Origin: Halichondria panicea
Lineage: Eukaryota; Porifera; Demospongiae; Suberitida; Halichondriidae
DNA: 64,000 bases
Assembly (NCBI RefSeq): GCF_963675165.1
Contig: NC_087384.1
Coordinates: 6,621,182-6,685,181 of the forward strand
Direction of reading: 5' to 3'
Shown: one piece after another, positions 11,901-22,900 of the stretch
Layout of the letters: the number at the start of each line of letters is the position of its first letter
Position numbering within the stretch: the first letter of the stretch is position 1
Notes under the pieces: generated by a model
Database searches by the model: none
The model's input: the letters and a program-made list of their open reading frames with translations, nothing else
Told to the model about the DNA's origin: nothing
Position numbers and translations under genes: made by a program

Positions 11901-12043
11901 GATCATATATTATTTGCTCACTATAGATCTAGCTATTGATAGCCTATGATTCTAGCGTACCTCACTACTGGACAGCAAGCAAATAGTATGATTATAAGGA
12001 AGGTAGTAATTGTAATACAGCAAGGCAGCACCCTCTCAGCCAT
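8950..12043 (-). pseudogene. H: chimeric receptor pseudogene, type 1 front joined to type 2 TM and tail
   Basis: The front is type 1, as in G: signal peptide (ATG 12043), SRCR halves (about 11862-11690, 11549-11393), FN3-1 (11325-11034) and FN3-2 (10983 to about 10775). FN3-2 breaks at LSVFTN into a piece of the SRCR exon-2/intron sequence. A second partial FN3-1 end (about 10690-10588) and another FN3-2 (about 10530-10275) follow, the latter with an in-frame TGA after LSVFTR. FN3-3 is cut at about 10097. The TM exon (9900-9785, GVKYGTIISCGALAIAVVVM) and tail (about 9738-8950) are type 2. The tail has lost about 220 bases after QRSADEPA, out of frame. ITAM-like pairs persist downstream in the other frame. 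It is unlikely to give a full receptor. Confidence 0.8.
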
Positions 12044-12249
12044 GGTTGTTGCCTTGTGCAAGATGTATAACTAGACTATATAATGGGATTATGACCAGCT
12101 AATGATATAACTCTTTGAATGCAACCACTTTATATAGGCCAAAGTACCACAACAAAATGAATATCGTTAACATCATCGCTTGTAACTTACATAACCACAA
12201 TAATGAATATCATTAACAGTACATACAATACACCCACTATCATATATAT

Positions 12250-12470
12250 CACACTACATTGTACACTACTGTGTCTCCATGCAATGTCAATGACTCATTG
12301 ACATTGCATGGAGACACAGATTGACTGGTAAGTGTTCTCCTTTTGCTTCCTCACCAATGCTTGATAGTGGCATTACTGCACTGCTCGTTAAAGTCTGTCC
12401 ACGACTAATGTATGTAGATTTAGATATCAGCTGATAATCACTGGGCTCTTCACGCTTCATCACTACACTA
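12250..12470 (-). pseudogene. Relic of a type 2 receptor tail
   Basis: Read on the minus strand, this gives decayed tail codons: VMKREEPSDYQLIS, then SRGQTLTSS, then, after a frameshift, HYQALVRKQKENTYQS. It matches the 3' ends of the D and E tails but has no upstream exons. It sits between intact gene G and the start of H, so a type 2 gene once ended here. Confidence 0.75.
12271..12317. repeat. Perfect 47-bp palindrome (23-bp arms, 1-nt centre)
   Basis: Bases 12271-12293 are the exact reverse complement of 12295-12317, with a single C at 12294. The sequence is the end of the type 2 tail (codons for SLTLHRDT) folded back on itself. It has the same geometry as the palindrome at 623-709. Confidence 0.95.
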
Positions 12471-12655
12471 AAATAATGTCCTGAAACTTGAATCAGTGTT
12501 CAGAATAGAGAGGCTTCATATCCTACTCATATTAATACAGCAATCAGAAATATGGCATGTTTACATGTACATTGAGTAAAAAAACATTGTACATTGAGTA
12601 AAAAATAGACATAACAAAGCATGACAGGAAGCAATACATATAACAATCATTCAGT

Positions 12656-15530
12656 TTATGTACGAATGGTGGTTTGAATAGTTTCGTACGTGTTGTCGTC
12701 CTCCGTCTGGAAGCTCAGTGGTTGGTACGCCCCCTCTTGAGATGTCCCACCCCCTCCAAACGACAGGGGCTCGTACTGATTGTCCTTATCATTCTTCCTG
12801 ATGGGCTCGTACTGTCCCTCTGAATTATTAGCCATGTCTGTCCCAACGTCTCTTGTCTCAAAGGCCAGGTCTTGATAGGCTGAGACTTCTTGTTCTTTGT
12901 AGGTCTTGGGAGGGATTAATGGCTGGTAGATCTTCTCACCGCTTTGCTGGCCAGGTTGAGTGATGGGTGGAGTAGCTATCAGCATCATTGGCTTCTTCTC
13001 TCTCTGTTTTTTGTTCATTGCAATCCCTCCACTCGAAGCAAGCACTGGTTTCTCATATCGTACATTCACCTCTTCTTTGTACTGCACGTGTCTGTGTGAT
13101 GTGTCGTTGTTTTGTGGACCACTTTTCAATGTACTGCCTTTCTCTTTGAGCTCTATATCTTCAGGAACATCGTACACAGGATCTGCAGTGCTGCAGCGAG
13201 TACAAGCAATTACAATGTTATGGATGCCTGGATACCATACGCTAGCTATTGAAATGAAAATGGTTACCTTTCAGTAGCTACTATAGGACTGTATACACAA
13301 TCAACAAATCACAATCAAAAATAATGGTGGAACACAGTGTTTGCAGTGGGTATTACCTTTGTTGACCTTGAAGAGTCACTTGTTTGCTCGTTCTTCTCTT
13401 GTAACAACAACAACAGCAGGTTATGCATGTTATCACAATACACAGAAGTAGTAACACTGCTAGCAGTACTCCAGCAGACACAGCTGTCACCAGGTTGCTG
13501 CCAGATTGTGGTTGTTGTGGTTGTTCTGTAGTGAATAATAACTATAATACCCTTCAATGCATTACATATCGTACCAGTATTTATAGCAGTCATGACAACG
13601 ATACATTGATGGAGTCCAACGCCCACAGAGTTCCCTGCTGAAACACAGCAAGTGTAGTTGGTGTTGGCAATAAGACCAGACACATTCACAGAGGTATTGT
13701 ATGCTCGTTGTATCTCTGCATTGTGGTGTGTTGATGTGCAGTTGATACTGTAGAACAAGATAGCTTGTCCATAGCTCTCAGCTGGCTCAGTCCAAGTCAG
13801 CGTGATACCGTTAGTGTAGGCCGAAACTATAGCAACTTTTTGTGGTTCAGTAGGAGGACCTGTATATAGAAAGATAAAATAATAGCTTATTCATCTACTG
13901 CATCAACATGCCTCGCTTTGTCTTTGCATCCACACAAGTCTCATTTCCTTCACCAGCTTGATTAGTAGCAGAGATACAGCAAGTGTAGTTGGTCAATGGT
14001 TGGAGGTTGCTCACAGTCTCTAGTCCATCAGCAGTGGTATTCAAGCTCACAATAGTTCCATTAGCTGGCAGGCATGTAATCGTGTAATGGGAGATGATGC
14101 CATTGATGGGTTGTGGCCTGGACCACTCCAGTTGAATGGACTTATATGTGATCTCAGTAACGTTGACAGCCAGGGGAATAGTAGGGAGATCTGAATGTAT
14201 GTATACCAACTGAAAAATGTTAGCTAAATAATCATACCTGGAGCAGTTGTTGCATTCATACAAGTTGGGATGCTTTCAATAATATCAAAGTAGAATATCA
14301 CTGTGACACAGCATTCATATCTGGTGAACACACTCAGTCCTATAAAGTTAACGGCTGTTTCTGTGATGCTGCGTATATTTCTAGTCTGTGTCCCACACAC
14401 CACATAATAAGCTAAGAACCGCCCAAGGTCTTGTTCTGGCTCCATCCACTCAATCAGTAGTGACGTTTGTGAAGACCGGGCTGTCACGTTTCTTGGAGGG
14501 GTGGGGAAAGCTGTACATTCAATACAATACAGGAATGACACAATATTTATACAAGCACTCACGTCCATACACACAGTTTTGAAGACCTTCTCCAGCACTG
14601 TTGTTGCCTGATACACAGCAACGGAAGAGGCAGGAGTCGACTGAATTAGAGTATTGTATTGTTGTATATAAAGAGTGATCTGTGTTTGTGTTTTCTTCTG
14701 AGATGTAGTTGCAATTGCTAATGCAAACAATTCTATATCCATCAATGTCGGTGCAGTTGCTCATGTCTGGAGGTGACCAGATCACTTGGATAGAGTATGA
14801 AAAAATGTTAGTGATCTCCACATTTGTTGGGCTGTTTGGAGCTAAAAGAAAAGTAAAACCTGATGAAATTTCGGGTTATGGATGTAATTAACACATAACT
14901 TACTTGAATAACAAGACACTCCGGCCCCAACGTAGCTGCTGTCACAATTACTTGAATAGTCAGTCACAGAACACCCACTCAGTGTGGCTTCATCTCCAGT
15001 GCAGTTGACTTCATTGATGTAGTTTGGAATATAGTTCTGATAACTCTGACCTGTTACTAAGCGTCCTGTACAATGGAAGGGCAAGATATTTTACAATGTA
15101 TTGCAGTATAAATGTAATTACTCTATAGAGCAATGGACATACCTATATACCTATATATATATACCATCATGCAACACACCTCCTTGCTGACAAAACCCCA
15201 ACTCTCGACACACTACTCGAGTCTCTTCAATCCCCCAGGAATCTTGACACGGGGTGAGCCACACTGAACCAAAGCAAATATCCACTCTCCCCTCTCTGGA
15301 GCTGGGTCCATCTGCTAACCTGATCTCTCCTTCTCTTCCACCACAATAGTATGCCCTGTAATGATGCAGATATGCTAAGCTGACGTAAACTACATAAGGA
15401 TTGATTGACATCTATATTTCCTTTCTAGATCTAGGATTCTAGCTTACCTCACTACTGGACAGCAAGCAAACAGTATGACTATGAGGAAGGTTGTAATTGT
15501 AATACAGCAAGGCAGCACCCTCCCAGCCAT
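12656..15530 (-). CDS. G: type 1 SRCR-FN3 transmembrane receptor with ITAM-like tail
   Basis: It appears intact. Exon 1 (15530-15448) gives a signal peptide, MAGRVLPCCITITTFLIVIL. One SRCR domain is split over two exons (15355-15180; about 15064-14912), as in group A SRCR genes. Four FN3 exons follow (about 14841-14571, 14513-14240, 14190-13910, 13860-13557), three of them with a CC doublet (TCC/RCC) in the F-strand position. FN3-3 ends in a likely GC-AG intron (GAG|GCATG), because phase is kept only that way. The TM exon (13528-13360) reads TAVSAGVLLAVLLLLCIVIT, then a Cys run and basic residues. The tail exon (about 13194-12656) holds YDVP, YQPL and the pair YEPI-x8-YEPL, plus YQPL-x9-YETI, in the ITAM pattern. 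It is a putative surface recognition receptor; the ligand is unknown. Confidence 0.85.
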
Positions 15531-15633
15531 GGTTGTTGCTTTGTGCAAGATGAGCGTAGCTTTATAAAATAAAATGTAAATGGCCATGGAATGAGGAAAC
15601 TGGTTTATGACGCAGACCCAGTTATGATTACTC

Positions 15634-15813
15634 TTAGATCATGTTTGCCATAAATACTGCAATTTGATTGGCTAAAGGAAGTGTTCTATCCAACTTAGAA
15701 AATCATGTACTTATTTAGAAAATCATGTACTTCACTTAGAAAATCATGTAGCAAAGATTAGATAAGAACATTCAAATCTGATTGGCTAAATACTCATGGT
15801 TGCTATGATCTAA
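15634..15813. mobile_element. Foldback element 1, upstream of gene G
   Basis: The ends are imperfect inverted repeats: ttagatcatgtttgccat at the left, and the complement of ttagatcatagcaaccat at the right. The interior contains short repeats of 'ttagaaaatcatgtac'. No coding sequence is seen. It may overlap the promoter region of G. Confidence 0.6.
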
Positions 15814-15818
15814 AATGC

Positions 15819-15951
15819 TTAGACACTGTTTAGGAAGTTTCCACATGATTTAGAAGTCCTCAGGGCTAGTAGAACCCTCACTGCGTTCGGGATACTACAA
15901 CCAGCCCTTTGGGCTTCTAAATCATGTAGAAACTTCCTAAACAGTGTCTAA
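15819..15951. mobile_element. Foldback element 2
   Basis: The arms are about 38 bases: tagacactgtttaggaagtt and onward at the left is the near-exact complement of ...aacttcctaaacagtgtcta at the right. The loop of about 60 bases is non-coding. Confidence 0.8.
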
Positions 15952-15959
15952 CTATTATT

Positions 15960-16050
15960 TAGCCTCGATCCCAGGGCGAGTTTTCGCTTTTATAACGGTT
16001 GTTCGCCTAACCATTATAAAAGCGAAAACTCGGCCTGGAATCGAGGCTAG
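15960..16050. mobile_element. Foldback element 3
   Basis: The arms are about 38 bases: tagcctcgatcccagggcga and onward, mirrored by ...cggcctggaatcgaggcta. The loop is short. Typical of a very small MITE. Confidence 0.8.
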
Positions 16051-16197
16051 ATTACTCTTTGATTATGCAACCCACTTTGTAAAGAAAAGTACCACAACAA
16101 ATGAATATCATTAACAGCTTGAAAATACAATACACAAATAATAATGAATATCATTAACAGTACTAAACAAACAGTACACCCACACACTAATCACATG

Positions 16198-19100
16198 CTA
16201 CACTACTGTGTCTCTATGCAATGTCAATGACTGGTAAGTGTTCTCCTCTGCTTCCTCACCAATGCTTGATAATGGCCCTCCTCCGAGTTACTCTCTGACT
16301 GCATTACAAAACGGCTCGTTAAAGTCTGTCCACGACCATTAACGCATGTAGATATCGGCTGATAATTGCTAGGCTCTTCACGCTTCATCAGTGGTTCATC
16401 AGTGGCTGGTAGTGGCCTTCAGAATTGTTAGGAACAGTCTCAATATTCTTATTCTCACCATCTTTGCCACCACCGACTGTCACCATCTCGTACACACTTT
16501 GTTCCGCTCTCTTCACCAACAGCTGGTAATGGTTCTCAGAATCTGCCGCCAATTGTGTCTCTTCACTCAGTATTATAACTTCCCTAAAGTCACTTTTCAA
16601 TCTGTTTGAAGTTAGGGCTTGATAAACACCGGAGTCGTCTTGGCAACTCTCCTCGTAATGTCTCGGTGGGATCAACGGCTGGTAGATCTTATCCTCGTCC
16701 CCTAGGTCCGGTACGTCCTTCCCACTAACCTCGGCTACAAACGCCTCGAGGTTTTGTACGACGAATGCATTGTCCAGCAGGTGCGTGCGAGGTGGGACTG
16801 CAGGCTCATCATCGCTTCTTTGCGGACTTGCACTGACTTGATCCATGATGGCGGTTCTTGAGGGAATGGCTGGTTAACCATCGAAATTCCCGACCATGAA
16901 GTCATCATCTTCAAGATAGCGTCTCGTAGGAATGGGAGGAGTTTCTGTGTTCTTTGCAGTTTTAAACAAATTCTTTATCCTTTGTAAGGTAGACCTCTTT
17001 TTTGGCTTGTCTTTTCGTTGGGGTTTATTTCCGTACAATACTGCTAACGTGTTCACTTTCTGTTTCTGTTCGGACGTGCTCAATGTCTGTTCATTTGCGT
17101 TCCCTTTTTGTTTGTTTGTAGACTGATGCTCGTTTTTAGTACCAGAGAGATTTCTGCAGTAATTAACTAATGAAATGAATGCACTTACTTTGTGCACTTA
17201 CTTTGTGTTGGTTTTTCTCTGTCTTCTTTTTCTCCAATACAAACACAGTACGATCATGAACACTACAGCTACCGCTAACGCTACACCTGCTATCAGTGTT
17301 CTGTACTTTACACCTGTTCGTAAAGTACACAATGTTAGCGTTGGCTATATATATATGGTATACTCACCTATTGCCGTAGTAACAGGTCCATACACAATGT
17401 GGGGGCCTTCCCCAGCAACTGTCACGGCCGATAACCGAAACCAGAAAGTAGTGATTTCATCCAGAGACTCTATAGTTGCCATGACATCCACTTCTAACGT
17501 TTTAGCGATAACGATATTGTCAGCATTCATAATAGAAACATTATATCCAGTGATAACTCCATTCTGATCTTCTAGGGGAGGTGGGCTCCAGAACAGCTGT
17601 ACTGAGGAGTCACTCAATGATCCATGCGATACGTTCCGTGGAGGGCCACTAGGTTCTGTGTATATAGAATGGAATTAACAGCATGTTGTTTATAATCACC
17701 TATTAATATTATGTGAACAATATGCAATGCTGGCATGTTTGTTTTCTATGTTCATTACAAATGATAGTTATAACAGGAGTGCATTCATGCACCCTGGTTG
17801 TATTGCAAAGCAATAATCAGTACTGCATGACATCATGCACTTACTGTCCTCTGGCATTTGGAAGGTTGACTGGCTGTAAGGACCCCTAGCAACAGTGTAG
17901 GCTGCCACAGTCCAGCTGTACCTATAGTGTGGGTGTAAGGATAACTCCAAGGTTGTTGTTCCAGTTGCATTGTGCTCCTCGCACTGTCCCTCCGGTTCAA
18001 TCTGACACACCCTCACTGCATAATAACGAATAATTCTATTTCTCTGTCGGTAGGGCAGTTCAATCCAGGAGAGCATTATGGCAGTGGAGTTAAGTGGTCG
18101 ATGGAGGATATTTGCAGGAAACCCAGAAGGGGCTATATGTAAAAATTATGTTTGGTTGATGAACATTTAAAAATGTACTCACCTATTTCCATGGTATCCG
18201 TAACAATGCAAGTAGTGCTTTCCCCAGCATTGTTCACAGCTGACACACAACAATGATAAGTAGCACCTGGCTGCAAAGAAAGAGAAATGTATGACGTATT
18301 AATGCTGGGGTAGTTGGGTATCATTAGTTGCTGTCCATTGTTTCCGTAAGAGGTGTCATTACATCTGATATTGAAATTGTATGGGTGACTGTACGTGTTG
18401 CGAGGCCTGTCCCAGCTCAAAGTAAATGAGGTAGAGTTCGGATTTGTTGCAGACAGCCGTAGTGGAGCACTAGGGGGAGCTGTTTATAATTATAGAAACA
18501 TTAAGGGTTTTGTGAAGAGAATGTATATACTCACTGAGAGGTTTGAAGGCTTACCTACGGTTATAGTGATGGAACTGCTTGGATTCGAATCAACCACACT
18601 TTTAGCTATCACGCTGAAAGTGTACCTTGTGCTGGGTACCACATTATTTATATTTAAATTTCTAGATGCAGGACTATTTACGTCCATAAATAATGATGTA
18701 CAAAATTAAGATGGGCAATTTCTGTAGGAAACCCGATATCCAGTGATGTATTGGTAGTTTGTCGATGGGGGTGACCACGATATTTGGACTGACCGTGAGC
18801 TCTGAATAGTTCCCCGCACAGAATTGGGTCTACCTGGAACAGCTGCAGTGTAGAGAATAAGAGTTGGGAGTTAAAATGCACTGACATGATACAACCACAG
18901 TATTTCTTACGCAGAGAGATGCATGTTGAAGAGTTAATTCCAGCATTGTTGTAGCTTTGGATGCAGCATCGATAGTTGCAGCTAGTAACACCATCAGCAG
19001 AATTAAAGGTGAGAGTGGTTTGTGTTGTTGACCCACTCAAACTAGAACACCCAAAAGCTGTACAATTAACTCTATAGCCATCGATCACATTTCTGCATTC

Positions 19101-19575
19101 ATATATGAGCTCTGATTCTGAGCCCACACAAGTGTGAATGAGCTTGCACTGGCAATGGTTATTGAAGGGAGTGATGGAGAAGGTGGAACTGTAATACAAT
19201 TCCATATACAATTTAACACAATACTATTAATAAATTATAACATCACTGAACAAACCTTTAGGTCCACCACAATCAAAATAAACAATACATGAACAGGGAT
19301 AGTCATAAAAATAGCAATCACTCAACAGTTCTTCATGTCCAAGGCAATAAACTTCCAAAGATGACGATTGAAAAACAATCCAGGCATCTGAGCAATAGAT
19401 ATAGTGGAGTATTACGTTATTAGTTATGATCAAGACTGACCTCCTCCATCGCAGAAGCTCAATTGTCTGCATACGGTATCACCTATATAGAAGTCATGAA
19501 CAGGGCAAATGCTGGACCATGTCCCTCGATACACACCTCTATCCTCCCAGACCTTGTAATACAGCCCTTATTAAT
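16198..19575 (-). pseudogene. F: type 2 SRCR-FN3-TM receptor pseudogene
   Basis: The exon order is like D: SRCR halves (about 19575-19440, 19392-19254), five FN3 exons (about 19190-18909, 18843-18555, 18482-18190, 18133-17845, 17656-17370), TM (about 17316-17190, GVKYRTLIAGVALAVAVVFM) and tail (about 17160-16198). Lesions: one base missing in the first SRCR exon (frame lost after GRIEVC); a frameshift in FN3-1 before the CRNVIDGYRV segment; a TAA in FN3-2 after NCPS; CAA to TAA after NFDG in the tail; and an 11-base duplication (CCACTGATGAA) that shifts frame at YQPLM. No clear signal-peptide exon is found. Five or more independent lesions argue for a true pseudogene. FN3-3 to FN3-5 and TM are still open. 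Confidence 0.85.
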
Positions 19576-19959
19576 TTTATGATAATGGTTGCTCAGTGGA
19601 CATACAGTAAAGCAGTAGCCTCTCAGCCATACTTGCAAATTGTTTTTATTTAGATCCAGATCGATGTAGCATGTAATAACTAATTTGTTGCCTTGAAAAT
19701 CATATAGAGCTGTCTGGTAAATTTCCCACTGGAACCATAACTATCTCATTCAGTGTGCACTATAAAAGCAATGATTTGACAGTTAGGGTTGGAGGTGGGA
19801 CACCCCACGAAAATTACCGCTATACGGTACTGCAGCAGCATGCACCCATAGATCTCAGAACATGAATATCGTTAACTTTCACTTACAATATATACACAAC
19901 CACAATATTTAAGAGCATAAACAATATACAATACACCCACACACTAATCACATGCTACA
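19576..19959. other. Spacer between E and F
   Basis: No gene is seen. It contains one end of the taccgtatagc-type MITE (about 19803-19833) and AT-rich sequence shared with the 3' flanks of other type 2 tails. Confidence 0.6.
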
Positions 19960-22900
19960 CTACTGTGTCTCTCTATGCAATGTCAATGACTGGTAAGTGT
20001 TCTCCTCTTGTTTCCTCACCAATGCTTGATAGTGGCCCTCCTCTGAGTTACTCTCTGACTGCATTACAAAACTAGTCTGTCCACGACCACTAACGCATGT
20101 AGATATCGGCTGATAATCGCTAGGCTCTTCACGCTTCATCAATGGCTGGTAGTGGCCTTCAGAATTGTTAGGGACAGTCTCAACATTCTCACCATCTTTG
20201 CTAGCACCGACTGTCACCATCTCGTACACACTTTGTTCTGCTCTCTTCACCAACGGTTGGTAATGGTTCTCAGAATCAGTCGCAAATTGTATCTCTTTAG
20301 TCTGAAATACCATTTCCCTAGAGTCTCCTTTCGATCTATTTGAAGTGAGAGTTTGATAAACATCGGAGTTGTCTTGGCAACTCTCTTCGTAACGTCTTGG
20401 TGGAATCAACGGCTGGTAGATCTTTTCTTCGTCCCCTAGGTCTGGTTCGTCCTTCCTCATCACCTCGAGGCTTTGTACGAATTCGTTGTCCAGCAGGTAT
20501 AATCGAGGTGGGACTGCAGGCTCATCATCGCTCCTTTGTGAGCCTACACTGACTTGATCCATGATGGCGGTTCTTGAGGGAATGGCTGGTTGACCATCAA
20601 AATTCTCGACCATGAAGTCATCATCTTCAAGATAGCGTCTGATAGGAATGGAAGGAATTGTTTTTGCTTTTTGTTCAGTTGTGTTCAGTTTCTGCTCATT
20701 TGTAGACTGATGCTCGTTTTTAGTACCAGAGTGGTATCTGCAGCAATGAAAACAATTTTAAATTAAAATAGCAAAATGAAAATGGATGCACTTACTTTGC
20801 GTTGTCTTTTATCTGTCTTTTCTTTCTCCAACACAAACAAATTACGATCAAGAAAGCATTTGAAATCACTACCACTAACGCAAATGCTCCACATCCTATC
20901 AATATTCCGTACTTTACACCTGTTTGTAAAAGTACACAATGTAACGTTGGCTATATATAGTACTCACCTATTGCCGTAGTAACAGGTCCGTACACAGTGT
21001 GGGGGCCTTCCCCAACAGCTGTCACGGCCGATAACTGAAACCAGAAAGTAGTGAATTCTTCTAGAGATTCTATAGTTGTCATGACACCCACTTCTGGCGT
21101 TCTAGCGATAACAATATTGTCAGCATTCAGAATATACATATTGTATCTGGTAATGATCCCGTTCTGATCTTCAAGGGGAGGTGGGCTCCAGAACAGCTGC
21201 ACTGAGGAGTCACGCAATGATCCATGCCGTACATTCTGTGGAGGCCCACTAGGTCCTGTTACAGGTGCAGAATGGAATTAACAGCATGCGCTGTAACAAT
21301 ATTCATTTCACTAATATGTAGGCAAGGGAATCTAAGTTTAAATAAGGGTATAATGGGAAACAAGGGTTCTACAAATTAATGTACTCAAGGGCTTATAAGA
21401 GAAGAGGGCATGCAACTCACTACTACCCTATGTAATCACCATACTTCATATCAGAGGCAGGATCTATATCCTATAAATAGAAACCAGTAGTGTGCAAAAG
21501 TCAAGCATTCCGCCCAATTGGAATAAATCCTTGACGTAATGTAGATCTAGTAAACACATTTCTTCCTAGCAATAATCAGCACTGACACCATGCACTTACT
21601 GTCCTCTGGCATTTGGAAGGGTGGTAGTGACTGGCTGTATGGACCCCTAGCAACAGTGTACGCTGCCACAGTCCAGCTGTACCTATAGTGTGGGTGTAAG
21701 GATAACTCCAAGCTTGTTCCGATTGCTTTGGCTTTGTGATCCTCGCACTGTCCCTCTGGTTCAATCTGACACACCCTCACTTCATAGTGGCGAATGATTC
21801 CATTCCTCTGGTAGTAGGGAGGTTCAATCCAGGAGAGCAATACAGCAGTGGAGTTAAGTGCACGTTGACGGACATTTGCAGGAGACCCAGAAGGGGCTAT
21901 ATAAACAAATGCTAATATTAGGAGTGCATGAATACACACCTGGTTCTGTGAATGAACAGCATGCACCGTGACACTACATAATGTCATACATACACTACCG
22001 TATAGCAGGTAATTTTCGTGGGGTAAAAAATTCGTTTATCTGGAAAACGGTGGTTTTCGTGAGTAAAATTTCGTTTAGTCTCGTTACTTGTACTGCATTC
22101 ATACGTTCCGGTAAGCCACGCCTACATTACCATTTCGTGGAGGTCAGTTTACCCACGAAAATAACGAATTTTTTACCCCATGAAAATTACCCGCTATACT
22201 GTATTTTAATCTATTTTGGCTCATAGTAATGGTACCATAGGCACATGCAATGGCCAATCTAATAAATAAACAAGGGTATGTTGTGATAATGAGGTATTAT
22301 ACATTCTTTCTGCAATAATTAGCATTGACATCACTTACTGTCCTCTGGCATTTGAAAGGGTGGTAGTGACTGGCTGTATGGACCCCTAGCAACAGTGTAG
22401 GCTGCCACAGTCCAGCTGTACCTATAGTGTGGATGTAAGGATAACTCCAAGGTTGTTCCAGTTGCTTGGTGATCCTCGCACTGTCCCACTGGTTCAATCT
22501 GACACACCCTCACTTCATAGTGGCGAATGATTCCATTCCTCTGCTGGTATGGAAGTTCAGTCCAGGAAAGCATTATGACAGTGGGGTTAAGTACTCGATG
22601 ATGGAGATTTACTGGATACCCAGAAGGAGCTATATAAAAAATTAATTGATGAACAAATTAATAACAATAACAAATGTACTCACCTCCTTCCAGTGTACGC
22701 TTATTAACGCAAGTGGTGCTTTCCCCAGCATTGTTCACAGCTGACACACAACACCGATACATAGTATTTGGCTGCAAAGAACTAACTGTGTATGACAAAA
22801 TATTTAAGTCTGTTGCTATCGAGTGTAGTCCAGTGCTGTAGGAGGTCTCATCACATCTGATAGTGAAGCTGTATGGGTGACCGTACGTGCTGCTAGGCCT

